Assembly (NCBI RefSeq): GCF_000403845.2
Contig: NZ_KE159568.1
Location: forward strand, 1,247,400 to 1,311,399
Direction of reading: 5' to 3'
Length of the DNA: 64,000 nucleotides
Source of the DNA: Eubacterium sp. 14-2
Lineage (GTDB): Bacteria; Bacillota; Clostridia; Lachnospirales; Lachnospiraceae
The notes beneath the pieces were generated by a model. It was not told the origin of the DNA and did no database searches. It saw only the letters and a list, made by a program, of their open reading frames with translations. Positions 26,586 to 35,766 of the stretch are shown in pieces. The position numbers and the translations under genes are program-made. Position 1 is the first letter of the stretch; each line of letters starts with the position of its first letter.

Positions 26586-26619
26586 TATTGAAAAATCTGT
26601 TCTGCCGGGTTTTTCAATA
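26586..26619. terminator. AT-rich hairpin between greA and lysS
   Basis: Perfect ten-base arms TATTGAAAAA/TTTTTCAATA with a 14-base loop. It lacks GC pairs, so it would be at best a weak terminator or attenuation site for lysS. Confidence 0.35.
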
Positions 26620-26646
26620 GTCCATACCTCATGCAGCCCTGCAGTT

Positions 26647-27126
26647 CTAATTGGAACGCTGAATTTCCAATACTTTATATTCCAGGACACCCGCCTGAGT
26701 CTCTATGCTGACCGTATCCCCTACTTTCGCTCCGATTAAGGCTTTTCCCACCGGAGATTCATTGGAAATCTTGCCCTGCAGGCTGTTGGCCTCTGTGGAA
26801 CCTACAATCTTATATTCCAGCTCTTCTTCAAATTCACAGTCGAAAATCTTCACGCAGCAGCCCACGTTGATCTTGTCCAGATCCACTTCATCTTCTACCA
26901 CAACTTCTGCGTTCTTTAAAATCTTTTCGATTTCCTCAATTCTGGCCTCTATATCACGCTGTTCATCCTTTGCAGCATCATATTCCGCATTTTCAGAAAG
27001 ATCTCCCTGTTCTCTTGCCTCTTTGATTTTCTGGGCAACTTCTTTTCGTTTTACTACTTTCAGTTCCTGCAGCTCTGTTTCAAGTTTCTGCAGTCCTTCA
27101 TAAGTCAGTAAATTTTTCTTTTCCAT
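26647..27126 (-). CDS. greA: Transcription elongation factor GreA
   Basis: A 159-residue protein of standard GreA length. The N-terminal coiled coil carries the acidic tip (REQGDLSENAEYDAAKDEQR), and the C-terminal FKBP-like domain contains SNESPVGKALIGAKVGDTV. It stimulates RNA cleavage by backtracked RNA polymerase. It lies between a gene of unknown function and lysS in one minus-strand unit beginning at dusB or earlier. Confidence 0.97.
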   Translation of the reverse strand: MEKKNLLTYEGLQKLETELQELKVVKRKEVAQKIKEAREQGDLSENAEYDAAKDEQRDIEARIEEIEKILKNAEVVVEDEVDLDKINVGCCVKIFDCEFEEELEYKIVGSTEANSLQGKISNESPVGKALIGAKVGDTVSIETQAGVLEYKVLEIQRSN

Positions 27127-27190
27127 AACACAACACCTTCCTAAAATTTATTTATCTTTATCCACGTCTGTTCCTGATTTTTCTGTCTTC

Positions 27191-27811
27191 TTATCTGGGA
27201 TGTCTGTTAAAATACTTATCCTTAACAATTACCGTATTATACCCGACAGGTATGGAAATGTCAAGATTCTCCATCATTTTGACCCGGCTCCAGGGCCTTT
27301 TATACACTGGAATATACAGGATATTTTCCTGCATATAACGGTTATGGCAAAACCCCTTTTTCTCCATATCCAGAATCACATTTACCCCTGTCATGGAAAT
27401 TTCTTCCCTGTCTTCCAGCTGTACAACCAGTCCGGTATCCTCATACATTCTTTCTATATACGCCCGAAAATATGCAGGCCGGTCCGTGGCTATTTTTAAA
27501 AAATTCAGGCCCGAAGAAATCTGTTCCAGTACCAGTTCCACCTCATCCTCATCCAGCATGGACTCCGGAGGCGTGTCCGTATCCAGAAGCAGCGGAGCAA
27601 ATTTCCGGTAATTCAGCCCGTACAGCTCCAGCACCTGCTCCAGAATCATGCGCAGCCTGGGCAGAAACGGATTTCCTTCCGGCAGTATTTCCTCCGGCTC
27701 TGATTCCCTCTGCTGTTTTCTTTTGAATTTCCCCAGAAAATCTCTGATGCGCTCTCTCAGAAATTTCCTTTGCTGTATACCCTTTCTGATGGCTGTCCCT
27801 CCCGGAACCAT
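27191..27811 (-). CDS. Hypothetical protein between dusB and greA
   Basis: A 206-residue protein I do not recognise. The first 45 residues are strongly basic (RKGIQQRKFLRERIRDFLGK), followed by an acidic helical and beta region (LDEDEVELVLEQISSG, DISIPVGYNTVIV). No signal peptide, membrane segment or cysteine motif is visible. Its start directly follows the dusB stop codon with only a weak binding site, so translational coupling is likely. The conserved-looking position in a translation and transcription operon suggests a housekeeping role; this is inference. Confidence 0.7.
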   Translation of the reverse strand: MVPGGTAIRKGIQQRKFLRERIRDFLGKFKRKQQRESEPEEILPEGNPFLPRLRMILEQVLELYGLNYRKFAPLLLDTDTPPESMLDEDEVELVLEQISSGLNFLKIATDRPAYFRAYIERMYEDTGLVVQLEDREEISMTGVNVILDMEKKGFCHNRYMQENILYIPVYKRPWSRVKMMENLDISIPVGYNTVIVKDKYFNRHPR

Positions 27812-28804
27812 TTACAGTTTCTTCAATATATGACTGTCCTGAAAAACATATGTCTGAAAAAGTTCTTCCAACTGCCCGTAGGTTTCCACTTCGTTAATTT
27901 TTCCACGAAGTTTCGCGGAATTCCGATAACCTCCTGTGTACCAGGCAGCATGTTTGCGCATTTCGCGAATACCCGTTTCCTCGCCTTTCAGGGCAATCTG
28001 GCTTCTGGCATGGCGCAGAAGCATTCTGGCCACCTCTGCAGCGTCTGGCCTGGCCAGTTCTTCTCCCGTTTCCATAAAATGCAGCATCTGCCGGAAAATC
28101 CAGGGATTTCCCTGAGCGCCCCTGCCGATCATAAACCCGTCGCAGCCTGTCTGTTCTTTCATGGCAAGTACATCCTGCCCTGTGAGCAAATCTCCATTTC
28201 CAATGACCGGTATGGAAACAGCTTCTTTTACCTTACGAATAATGTCCCAGTCCGCCTGTCCGGAATAATACTGCTCTCTGGTCCTCCCGTGAACTGCCAC
28301 AGCGGCAGCACCCGCCTCCTCTGCAATTCTGGCAATTTCCACTGCATTCACATGTTCCTGGTCAAATCCTTTGCGGATTTTCACTGTCACAGGCTTTTGA
28401 ATGGCTCCTGCAACTTTCGACACGATTTCAAATACCAGCTTTGGCTGTTTCATCAACGCGGAGCCTTCCCCGTTATTGACAACCTTCGGCACCGGACAGC
28501 CCATGTTGATATCCAGAATGTCAAAGGGCCGCTCCTCAATTTTTTTTGCCATCTCGCTCATAATTCCGGCGTCCGCACCAAAAAGCTGCAGAGACACGGG
28601 CCGCTCCTGCTCCTGAATGGCCAGCAGAAGTTCTGTATTTTTATTATTGTAATAAATCCCTTTTGCACTCACCATCTCCATGCAGAGAAGTCCCGCACCC
28701 TGTTCTTTGCAGAGCAGGCGAAATGGCAGGTCACATACCCCTGCCATTGGTGCCAGAATCAGATTATTCTCCAGTTCCACATTTCCTATCTTTAATTGTT
28801 CCAT
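27812..28804 (-). CDS. dusB: tRNA-dihydrouridine synthase
   Basis: A 330-residue flavin-dependent Dus enzyme reducing uridines in tRNA D-loops. Visible motifs are APMAGVCDLPFR at the N-terminus, DINMGCPVPKVV (with the catalytic cysteine), VTVKIRKGFDQEH, AVHGRTREQYYSG, VIGNGDLLTG and MIGRGAQGNPWIF. Length and motifs fit the DusB group of Firmicutes. AAAGGAAA lies before the ATG. Confidence 0.95.
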   Translation of the reverse strand: MEQLKIGNVELENNLILAPMAGVCDLPFRLLCKEQGAGLLCMEMVSAKGIYYNNKNTELLLAIQEQERPVSLQLFGADAGIMSEMAKKIEERPFDILDINMGCPVPKVVNNGEGSALMKQPKLVFEIVSKVAGAIQKPVTVKIRKGFDQEHVNAVEIARIAEEAGAAAVAVHGRTREQYYSGQADWDIIRKVKEAVSIPVIGNGDLLTGQDVLAMKEQTGCDGFMIGRGAQGNPWIFRQMLHFMETGEELARPDAAEVARMLLRHARSQIALKGEETGIREMRKHAAWYTGGYRNSAKLRGKINEVETYGQLEELFQTYVFQDSHILKKL

Positions 28805-28855
28805 CTGTTTCCTTTTCCATCTGAATTTCTGTTCTGTCTGAATTTTTCCTCTGCC

Positions 28856-29632
28856 CTATTTCCCGCGATTCTGTTTATTGTAAATCAGGCGCAGCCCCTG
28901 CAGCGTCAGATTCGGGTCATAAATGTCAATGGCATCGGTCTCATTTGCAATGATTTTCCCAAGACCTCCGGTGGCTACCACTTTCAAATCGTGATATCCT
29001 GTCTCTTTTTTCGTCTGTCTGATAATATATTCCGTCTGGCCGATCTGCCCGTAAATCAGCCCTGCCTGCATACTGCTGATGGTCTCACGGGCCAGAATAC
29101 TGGGGGGCTTGCGGATTTCAATTTCCGGCAGTTTGGCCGCATCCTCCCACAATGCTTTGGCCGAAGTACGGATTCCCGGTGCTGTAACGCCGGACACAAA
29201 AGCCCCTGTTTCGTCCACCAGATCATAAGTAGTCCCTGTTCCATAGTCAATGACAAACACCGGGCCATGATACAGTTCATAGGCAGCGGCAGCATCCACA
29301 ATCCGGTCTGCTCCAATCTGTCTGGGGTTCTCCGTGGCAATCCGGATGCCTGTTTTAATCCCCGGTTCCACAATAACCGGATGAATGTCAAAATATTTGA
29401 TAAAAGAGCTTAACAGGGAATGCATGACATTGGGCACCACGGACGCAATAATCACGTCTTTGATTTCCTCCGGCTGAATCCGGTTGTGAGCCACAAGATC
29501 CCGTACACAGATTCCGTATTCATCAGAAGTACGCTGGAGCTTTGTGGTCATTCGAAAGGTGGCCTCCAGTTGTTCTCCGTCAAAAACTCCAAAGGTTATA
29601 TTGGTATTTCCCACATCCACAACTAATAACAT
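28856..29632 (-). CDS. coaX: Type III pantothenate kinase
   Basis: A 258-residue CoaX, catalysing the first step of coenzyme A synthesis. The ASKHA-fold phosphate loop [14 protein letters not shown] opens the protein; [34 protein letters not shown] and [12 protein letters not shown]-type segments follow. GAGG precedes the start. It sits between a DUF6145-like gene and dusB, and coaX next to dusB and birA is common in Clostridia. Confidence 0.96.
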   Translation of the reverse strand: MLLVVDVGNTNITFGVFDGEQLEATFRMTTKLQRTSDEYGICVRDLVAHNRIQPEEIKDVIIASVVPNVMHSLLSSFIKYFDIHPVIVEPGIKTGIRIATENPRQIGADRIVDAAAAYELYHGPVFVIDYGTGTTYDLVDETGAFVSGVTAPGIRTSAKALWEDAAKLPEIEIRKPPSILARETISSMQAGLIYGQIGQTEYIIRQTKKETGYHDLKVVATGGLGKIIANETDAIDIYDPNLTLQGLRLIYNKQNRGK

Positions 29633-29634
29633 TT

Positions 29635-29994
29635 CTATTCCTCCACATCCTCCGGGGAAATTTCTTCTCCCAGGAAAAAAACTTTAAAATACAGTTCCAG
29701 CGACTCCAGCAGTTCCTGCCTGGTCCGCCTGAGCTGCTTTACCTTCAGCACGCTTCCGATGTCATCATAAAGCAAATCACCTTCATCGGCTCCCGTCCTA
29801 AACTGCAGCCTTCCTTCTGAATCAAACAGCAGCGTGAGCACACCTCCGATATCCTCCGTATACAGCACACACATAATTTTCAAATCATCTTTGATGCTTT
29901 CCGGCAATCCCTCAAATTCCTGATTCAGATAATATTTCCTGGTATAGGCGCTGGAACCGCACAGTATGATTTCTCCGCCTTCCTGTTGTCTCAT
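29635..29994 (-). CDS. Conserved hypothetical protein (DUF6145-like)
   Basis: A 119-residue soluble acidic protein ([60 protein letters not shown]). It resembles the small DUF6145 proteins of Lachnospiraceae in my recollection, but I cannot verify that. Its stop lies two bases before the coaX start and GGGAGG lies upstream of its own start. Function unknown. Confidence 0.7.
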   Translation of the reverse strand: MRQQEGGEIILCGSSAYTRKYYLNQEFEGLPESIKDDLKIMCVLYTEDIGGVLTLLFDSEGRLQFRTGADEGDLLYDDIGSVLKVKQLRRTRQELLESLELYFKVFFLGEEISPEDVEE

Positions 29995-30051
29995 CATAAC
30001 CTCCCATATCCTGAGCCTGCCGGGGGATTTTTCATTTTTCCGGCAAAATCC

Positions 30052-31059
30052 TTATACATAACCGTAAATTCCCCGAACGGATACTTCCCCCGAAGAAACT
30101 TTTACCAGCTCCTGTCCCCGTTCCACCATGAGACGGCCGCCGGCGTCAATGCCCAACGCTTTTCCTTCAAATTCTCCCAGTGGGTCCAGAACCCGCACCT
30201 GACGTTTGCAGTTTACCAGCAGAGAATTATATTCTTCCATCAATGCGGACAAATCCTGCGTCTGCAGATATATTTCATAATAATGTTCAAACTGACTCAG
30301 GACTTTCCCCAGCAGACATGCTCTGGAAATTTCCAGTGTCCGGCCTTCCCGTTTCAGCTCCAGATCCAGTGACGTGGCAGTCTGTGCAATTTCATCGGGA
30401 AATTCTGTCTGGTGGACATTGATGCCTGTGCCCACCACAATATGATTCACATAATCCACCTGGGCACTCATTTCCGTGAGAATACCTACAATTTTTTTCC
30501 CGTTCAGCACAATATCATTGGGCCATTTGATTTCTGCTGTCAGCCCGGTTACCTCAGCAATTCCTTTTGCCGCTGCCAGCGCCATAACAAGGGTCAGCAT
30601 GGGTGCATTGGCCGGTTCAATTTCCGGCTTTAACAGCACAGTAAAAAAAATCCCCTCGCCATGAGGAGAACTCCAGTTTCTTCCCCGTCTTCCACGGCCG
30701 GAAGTCTGCATATCGGCCACTACCACAGTGCCTTGTCCCTCCCGGCCTTTCAGATTCTCCGCTATCCGCTTTGCTTCTGTATTAGTGGAATCCAGTTGTT
30801 CAAAATAGCAGACGGGGTGCCCCATCCATCTGGTCTGCAGCCGGCTTTCCAGTTCATTTTTCGATAAAATATCAGGTACAGATACCAGGCGGTATCCACG
30901 GTTACGGACCGCCTCAATCTCATACCCTGCCTCTTCCAGCTGCTTTATCACTTTCCAGACTGCAGTTCTGGACACTCCGAATGTTTCACACAGTTCCTGG
31001 CCGGAAATAAACCGGCCGGATTCTGCCTGGCGCAGCATCTGTAAAATCTTCGTTCTCAT
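30052..31059 (-). CDS. birA: Bifunctional biotin ligase / biotin operon repressor
   Basis: A 335-residue BirA. Residues 1-65 form a winged helix (SGQELCETFGVSRTAVWKVI), followed by the ligase domain with the biotinyl-adenylate loop GRGRRGRNWSSPHGEGIFF, KWPNDIVLNGKK and VGTGINVH, and a C-terminal SH3-like domain. It biotinylates carboxylase carrier proteins and can repress biotin genes. The binding site TGAGG overlaps the argF stop codon, so the two genes are coupled. Confidence 0.96.
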   Translation of the reverse strand: MRTKILQMLRQAESGRFISGQELCETFGVSRTAVWKVIKQLEEAGYEIEAVRNRGYRLVSVPDILSKNELESRLQTRWMGHPVCYFEQLDSTNTEAKRIAENLKGREGQGTVVVADMQTSGRGRRGRNWSSPHGEGIFFTVLLKPEIEPANAPMLTLVMALAAAKGIAEVTGLTAEIKWPNDIVLNGKKIVGILTEMSAQVDYVNHIVVGTGINVHQTEFPDEIAQTATSLDLELKREGRTLEISRACLLGKVLSQFEHYYEIYLQTQDLSALMEEYNSLLVNCKRQVRVLDPLGEFEGKALGIDAGGRLMVERGQELVKVSSGEVSVRGIYGYV

Positions 31060-31066
31060 AAATGCC

Positions 31067-32053
31067 TCATTTCAGGGTTGCATACATGATGGCTTTGATA
31101 CTGTGCATCCGGTTTTCTGCCTCATCAAAGACCACCGACTGCGCTCCCTCAAAGACCTGATCCGTCACTTCCATTTCTGTAAGACCGAATTTCTCGTGAA
31201 TCTGTTTTCCAATGGTGGTTTCCAGATCATGAAAAGCCGGCAGGCAGTGCATGAAAACAGCGGTACTTTTTGCATTTTCCATAACTTTCTGATTTACCTG
31301 ATATGGCAGCAGCTCTTTTATCCGGCTTTCCCAGACCTCTTCCGGCTCTCCCATGGATACCCACACATCGGTGTAAATCACGTCTGCGTCTCTGGTACCT
31401 TCCGCCACATCTTCTGTCAGTGTCACAGAACCGCCTGAGGCTGCTGCAGTTTCCCGGCAATATTCCACCAGTTCCTGTTCCGGAAAATAATTTTTACTGG
31501 TACATGCCACAAAATGCATACCCAGTTTTGCACAGGTTACCATCAGGGAATTTCCCATATTATAACGGGCGTCTCCCATATACACAAATCTGATTCCTTT
31601 CAGATGCCCGAATTTTTCCTGAACCGTAAGCATGTCCGCTATCATCTGCGTGGGATGGAATTCATTGGTCAGACCGTTCCATACCGGCACGCCTGCATAT
31701 TTTGCCAGTTCTTCCACAATTTCCTGTCCAAAACCACGGTATTCAATTCCGTCATACATTCTGCCCAGTACCCTGGCAGTGTCTTTAATGCTTTCTTTTT
31801 TGCCAATCTGGGAACCTGACGGATCCAGATAGGTCACGTGCATACCCAGATCATGGGCAGCCACCTCAAAAGAACAGCGGGTTCTGGTGCTTGTCTTTTC
31901 AAATATCAGAGCTATATTCTTCCCCTTTAATTCATCATGGGCAACGCCCTTTTTTTTCTTTTCTTTCAGTTCTTTTGCCACATCAATCAGATATGTAATT
32001 TCCTCCGGGGTAAAATCTTTTAATTTTAAAAAACTTCTTCCTTTTAAATTCAT
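31067..32053 (-). CDS. argF: Ornithine carbamoyltransferase
   Basis: A 328-residue transcarbamylase. The carbamoyl-phosphate motif STRTR is in [12 protein letters not shown], ornithine-binding FHPTQ is in [15 protein letters not shown] is in [10 protein letters not shown] and the catalytic Cys is in HCLPAFHD. It forms citrulline from ornithine. Catabolic (arcB) and biosynthetic (argF) forms cannot be separated on sequence alone; no arcA or arcC lies nearby. The ATG at 32053 follows GGAGCGGAACC. Confidence 0.95.
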   Translation of the reverse strand: MNLKGRSFLKLKDFTPEEITYLIDVAKELKEKKKKGVAHDELKGKNIALIFEKTSTRTRCSFEVAAHDLGMHVTYLDPSGSQIGKKESIKDTARVLGRMYDGIEYRGFGQEIVEELAKYAGVPVWNGLTNEFHPTQMIADMLTVQEKFGHLKGIRFVYMGDARYNMGNSLMVTCAKLGMHFVACTSKNYFPEQELVEYCRETAAASGGSVTLTEDVAEGTRDADVIYTDVWVSMGEPEEVWESRIKELLPYQVNQKVMENAKSTAVFMHCLPAFHDLETTIGKQIHEKFGLTEMEVTDQVFEGAQSVVFDEAENRMHSIKAIMYATLK

Positions 32054-32159
32054 GGTTCCGCTCCTTATATCAATCTGGAGCATGTGGAAAAAGATGTAAA
32101 TCCCATTGCCTCAGGAGGCTGTAACAGGAACTTTTTCAAACATGCTCCAAATAATGTAT

Positions 32160-33086
32160 TTAATTTTCTTTTCCAATCTCCACTACAGATTTGGCCAGTC
32201 CTGCCAGTCCCTGTATTTCAGAGGGAATAATAATTTTTGTGGATTTTCCGTCTGCAGCTTTTGCAAATGCTTCCAGACTCTTTAACTGAAGTACGGAACT
32301 GTCCGGAGCCGCCTCTTTCAGGAAACGAAGTCCGTCTGCGTTTGCCTTCTGTATTCTCAGAATCGCTTCTGCCTGGCCTTCCGCTTCACGCATGGTAGCT
32401 TCCTTCTTGGCTTCTGCCCGGAGGATTGCCGCCTGTTTTTCTGCTTCCGCATCCAGAATAGCTGATTCTTTCTTACCTTCTGCTACCAGGACGGTTGCTG
32501 TTTTTTCACCTTCCGCCTGGGTGACAGCAGCCCGGCGTTCACGCTCCGCTTTGGCCTGTTTTTCCATGGCGTCCTGAATCTGCTGGGGCGGAATGATATT
32601 TTTCAGTTCCACACGGTTTACCTTAATTCCCCAGGGGTCTGTGGCCACATCAAGGGAGGCCCTCATTTTCGTATTAATCAACTCTCTGGATGTGAGTGTT
32701 TCATCCAGCTCCAGATCTCCGATAATATTCCGCAGTGTGGTGGCTGTCAGATTTTCAATGGCCATAATGGGATTTTCCACACCATAGGCAAACAGTTTGG
32801 GGTCTGTAATCTGAAAATACACCACCGTATCAATCCGCATGGTTACGTTATCCTTGGTGATTACCGGCTGAGGCGCAAAGTCCACTACCTGTTCTTTTAA
32901 CAGCACACGTTTCGCCACCCGGTCAATAAAGGGTACCTTAAAGTGCAGGCCCACGCCCCAGGTCCCCTGATATCCCCCCAGACGCTCAATTACAAGGGCA
33001 TGTGCCTGAGGTACAATTTTAATACACGACACTACCAGTATCAGCGCCAGAATAATAAACAATACCAATACAAGATATCCTGCCAT
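32160..33086 (-). CDS. SPFH/Band 7 membrane protein (QmcA/stomatin-like)
   Basis: A 308-residue protein with an N-terminal transmembrane anchor (residues 2-24), the SPFH domain (IVPQAHALVIERLGGYQGTW through LGGD-type helix ending near residue 180), and a long alanine/glutamate-rich coiled coil (AEGEKTATVLVAEGKKESAI). Such proteins form membrane scaffold rings and act with NfeD proteins. GGAGG precedes the ATG at 33086; the upstream nfeD gene ends 18 bases earlier. Confidence 0.93.
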   Translation of the reverse strand: MAGYLVLVLFIILALILVVSCIKIVPQAHALVIERLGGYQGTWGVGLHFKVPFIDRVAKRVLLKEQVVDFAPQPVITKDNVTMRIDTVVYFQITDPKLFAYGVENPIMAIENLTATTLRNIIGDLELDETLTSRELINTKMRASLDVATDPWGIKVNRVELKNIIPPQQIQDAMEKQAKAERERRAAVTQAEGEKTATVLVAEGKKESAILDAEAEKQAAILRAEAKKEATMREAEGQAEAILRIQKANADGLRFLKEAAPDSSVLQLKSLEAFAKAADGKSTKIIIPSEIQGLAGLAKSVVEIGKEN

Positions 33087-33104
33087 ACATAAATCCTCCA
33101 TTCA

Positions 33105-33530
33105 TTATTTTTTTCTGACCAGCAGTTTCACACCGCTGATCTCCATTATTTCCACCAGAGTTTCATTGGGAATGATCTCATTATCCACAGACCTTGCAGA
33201 CCATTCCTGCCCGTTGATGCTTACCATGCCCTTTGCCCTCAGGTTGTCAATTTCCTGCTGAACCACAGCTGTCTCTCCAATCAGGCTTTCCGCATTGGTC
33301 TTTATGCGTCCCTTATTAAAAAATTCTACTGCCAGGGGTCTTGTAACTGCCAGAAGAATCACAGACACCACAATAAACAATATGGTCTGCATCAGCAGTC
33401 CGGCGCCCAGCAGACTGGCCAGGAATGCCACCAGAGCCCCGCCTGCAAACCAGATGGTGGTAAGGCCCAGGGTAATAATTTCAATGACTGCCATGACTAC
33501 CACTACAATTAACCAGAAAATACCTTCCAT
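33105..33530 (-). CDS. NfeD family protein
   Basis: A 141-residue NfeD1b-type protein. It has two or three transmembrane helices in residues 5-75 and a C-terminal OB-fold (LIGETAVVQQEIDNL, RAKGMVSINGQEWSARS). NfeD proteins partner with SPFH proteins in membrane microdomains, as the adjacent downstream gene indicates. AGGAGGG precedes the start. Confidence 0.92.
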   Translation of the reverse strand: MEGIFWLIVVVVMAVIEIITLGLTTIWFAGGALVAFLASLLGAGLLMQTILFIVVSVILLAVTRPLAVEFFNKGRIKTNAESLIGETAVVQQEIDNLRAKGMVSINGQEWSARSVDNEIIPNETLVEIMEISGVKLLVRKK

Positions 33531-33749
33531 AAATTCCCTCCTTTCAGGGGTATGGTTTCTGTTGCTATCTTACTATATTTTTACGCATAATACAACATTT
33601 AATCCCTGTTTCACTGATTCTTTTGTGTCAGGACAGGCAGAATAAATGCTGAAACTCTGGCAGGTTTTTATGGATATCCCGCTGCTTTTTACATTTTTTA
33701 TCGCGCTGCCTGTCTTTTTCTGACAGAAAGATTCCCGGAATTTAAAAAG

Positions 33750-33950
33750 AATGCGCCATTTGCGGTGCGTCAGAGCATACGCAGTATGCTGAACGTATCG
33801 CGTTTTAGCACAATTGCGAAGCAATATTTTACCTCTTGTGCGAGCGGATTGCGCAGCAATAAACATCAACCCCGCGAGCTGCGCATCATTGTTTTTTCTT
33901 CTATAGGAAGACTTTCACACATTAACGTGAAAATGTGTTCCCTATAAGAT
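33750..33950. repeat. Dispersed intergenic hairpin repeat, copy 3
   Basis: In the 480-base gap between nfeD and the wall hydrolase. It includes the exact 31-base match to copy 1 (33753-33783), a segment 33841-33909 nearly identical to 37613-37682, and a terminal hairpin 33900-33950. The terminal hairpin has CTATAGGAA/TTCCCTATAAG outer arms and TTTCACA/ACGTGAAA inner arms. No gene is visible in 33531-34011. Confidence 0.85.
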
Positions 33951-33955
33951 ATAAA

Positions 33956-33988
33956 AGGCAGTGTAAGAAGTCCTACACTGCCCTTTTG
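33956..33988 (-). terminator. Terminator of the cell-wall hydrolase gene
   Basis: On the minus strand GGCAGTGTA/TACACTGCC arms with a short loop are followed by TTTTATAT, 24 bases after the stop codon. Confidence 0.85.
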
Positions 33989-34011
33989 GTCATAAATTCC
34001 TGATTTTAAGT

Positions 34012-35463
34012 TTAGAAAAATACATGATTTCCAATTACGATTCCGGATATTCCGGAAGATACGCTTCGGAAACTGGTGCATCCGCCTACATTGCTGGCTC
34101 CGCCGATGGCCTCCTGAGCCGCCTGCAGACAGCTTCCGTCCACACCTCTTGACAGTACACCTGCCAGACTTCCGCTGGAAGCCGGGGTAAACTGTCCGCT
34201 CTGATAAATAACGCCGGAAATACTTCCTGCATAACCTGCACGGAGACGGTTCATAACAACTGCTCCTACCGCGAGTTTTCCTTCGTAAGGCTCGCTGCCT
34301 GCTTCACACTGAATCAGGGCTCCCAGCAGTGTAACGTCATCATAGGAGGCTGATACTGCTCCCCTCTGTGACATGCCGCTGCCTGCCTGCTGAGCTGCCT
34401 TTCTGGCTTTTTCTGCTTCCGCCGCCGCAATGGCTGCACGCTCTTCTTCAATGGAAATTGCTTTCCCAAGTTTTAATTCAACATCTACATATTCTGCACT
34501 GATATATCCGGTGCCTTCTTCCAGTTTTACTGCTACCCAGCCCTCGGAGGCTTCTGTCTCAGTATCCACCTTAATCCTGCCGCCCTCTTCCAGTACGTCC
34601 AGAATTTCTGTTTCCTCAGAAACGGAGGCTTCTTCTCTGACTCTCACTCCTCCGGTAGTCGCGGTGGCATATACGGTTCCCACTTCGTTTGCAAGACGCT
34701 CTGCTTCCAGTCCTACCACGCAGAATTCATTTTTTACATATCCTTCCACGCTTCCGGAACTGATTTTTGTCCATTCGTCACCTTTTTCAAGAATATCTGC
34801 TGACGCTCCTTTGTGCAGTTTGCCTGCAAGCTCTGCTTCGTCGGAAGGCTCTGTACGGATATTCAGATAATCCTCAACATTCGGTAATAATTTAGACGCC
34901 CAGGGAGAAACCTCTTCGCTTCCCATTGCCACAAGACTGTCCACTGCTGCTGCCTCACCGGCTGTTTCTTCTGCAGATTCCTGAATCTCCTGTGATTCTT
35001 CCGGGGATTCCTGTAACTCCGGTGACGGTTCCTCAGATTCCTGCGGTTCTTCTGCCTTTTTCGGTTCTTCTGTCTGTTCCGCCGGGGCTGCTGTTTCTGT
35101 ATTCTCTTCCGCAGAGGCCTGTTCCGGCTGTTCTGCAGATGTTACAGGTTCTGCTGCCTGTTCCGGTTCTTCCGCTGTTTCTACCGAATCGGCCGCTTTC
35201 TCCTGACCTGAAATCTTTTCTGTATTTGCTGCTGTCTGTTCAGGCTCATTTTCTGCCATGGCTGCCGCTACTACCTGTCTTACCACTTTTTCTCTGGTAG
35301 CTTTCTCTGACCCATTGCTTACTCCTGCCGGTTCTGCTGATAATTCTACTTCCTGGCTGTCTGGTGCCTGAACTGCTACGTTTGTGCCGCACACGGAAGA
35401 AACTGTCATCACCAGTGCAAAAGCTGTAACGATTCCGCTTTCCATAACCCTCTTGAATTTCAT
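34012..35463 (-). CDS. Secreted SH3-domain cell-wall hydrolase (SleB-like)
   Basis: A 483-residue exported protein. It has a signal peptide (residues 1-32, AFALVMTVSSVCG core), a long Glu/Ala/Pro/Ser-rich linker (residues 35-170), and two bacterial SH3 domains (about 185-255 and 262-330; YLNIRTEPSDEAELAGKLHK and GGVRVREEASVSEETEILD). A C-terminal Hydrolase_2 domain carries ALIQCEAGSEPYEGKLAVGA and VMNRL, with the conserved Glu. Family members cleave peptidoglycan in germination or growth. AGGAGG lies before the ATG. Confidence 0.9.
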   Translation of the reverse strand: MKFKRVMESGIVTAFALVMTVSSVCGTNVAVQAPDSQEVELSAEPAGVSNGSEKATREKVVRQVVAAAMAENEPEQTAANTEKISGQEKAADSVETAEEPEQAAEPVTSAEQPEQASAEENTETAAPAEQTEEPKKAEEPQESEEPSPELQESPEESQEIQESAEETAGEAAAVDSLVAMGSEEVSPWASKLLPNVEDYLNIRTEPSDEAELAGKLHKGASADILEKGDEWTKISSGSVEGYVKNEFCVVGLEAERLANEVGTVYATATTGGVRVREEASVSEETEILDVLEEGGRIKVDTETEASEGWVAVKLEEGTGYISAEYVDVELKLGKAISIEEERAAIAAAEAEKARKAAQQAGSGMSQRGAVSASYDDVTLLGALIQCEAGSEPYEGKLAVGAVVMNRLRAGYAGSISGVIYQSGQFTPASSGSLAGVLSRGVDGSCLQAAQEAIGGASNVGGCTSFRSVSSGISGIVIGNHVFF

Positions 35464-35563
35464 AGTTGACCTCCTGAATTTCCGCTAAAATAACATTTAA
35501 AAAATTTTAAAAATTTGTATGTTATTTTATTCAAATTTGTTACAAATGTTACGAACTTGTTAC

Positions 35564-35592
35564 ACTATAGCAAAGAAGTTGTAAATTGTCAA
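35564..35592 (-). promoter_or_regulatory. Promoter of the cell-wall hydrolase gene
   Basis: On the minus strand TTGACA (35592-35587), 17 bases and TATAGT (35569-35564) form a near-consensus promoter, leaving an untranslated leader of about 95 bases rich in TGTTAC repeats. The rest of the 300-base divergent gap holds the chemotaxis receptor promoter. Confidence 0.85.
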
Positions 35593-35705
35593 GCTGTCAA
35601 TTTTTTACAGCCTTTCTGGAACCTGATTTTTCGCCTCCGCTTCTGTAATATTTTATGGATATTTTGTACATTTTTGTGCATATTTACTATTTGATGCTAC
35701 TTTTA

Positions 35706-35734
35706 TTGCATTGTTTCATGCATACTGCTATAAT
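35706..35734 (+). promoter_or_regulatory. Promoter of the chemotaxis receptor gene
   Basis: TTGCAT (35706-35711), 17 bases and TATAAT (35729-35734) preceded by TGC give a strong extended sigma-A promoter, about 30 bases before the GTG start. Confidence 0.85.
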
Positions 35735-35766
35735 TATGTCATATATACAAAAAGGGGGATATTTCA

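Noticed and set aside
33573-33869. Minus-strand frame sharing an MFIAAQSAR peptide with another frame at 37525-37752
   Set aside because: The shared peptide comes from the dispersed nucleotide repeat; neither frame has a ribosome binding site and flanking sequence is unrelated.
34430-34870. Plus-strand serine-rich frame of 146 codons
   Set aside because: It lies antisense to the SH3/hydrolase gene, and its composition reflects reverse reading of Glu/Ala-rich codons.
35464-35560. Leader of the cell-wall hydrolase as a c-di-AMP riboswitch
   Set aside because: Such riboswitches often precede wall hydrolases, but the leader is only about 95 bases, AT-rich and lacks the expected structured core.
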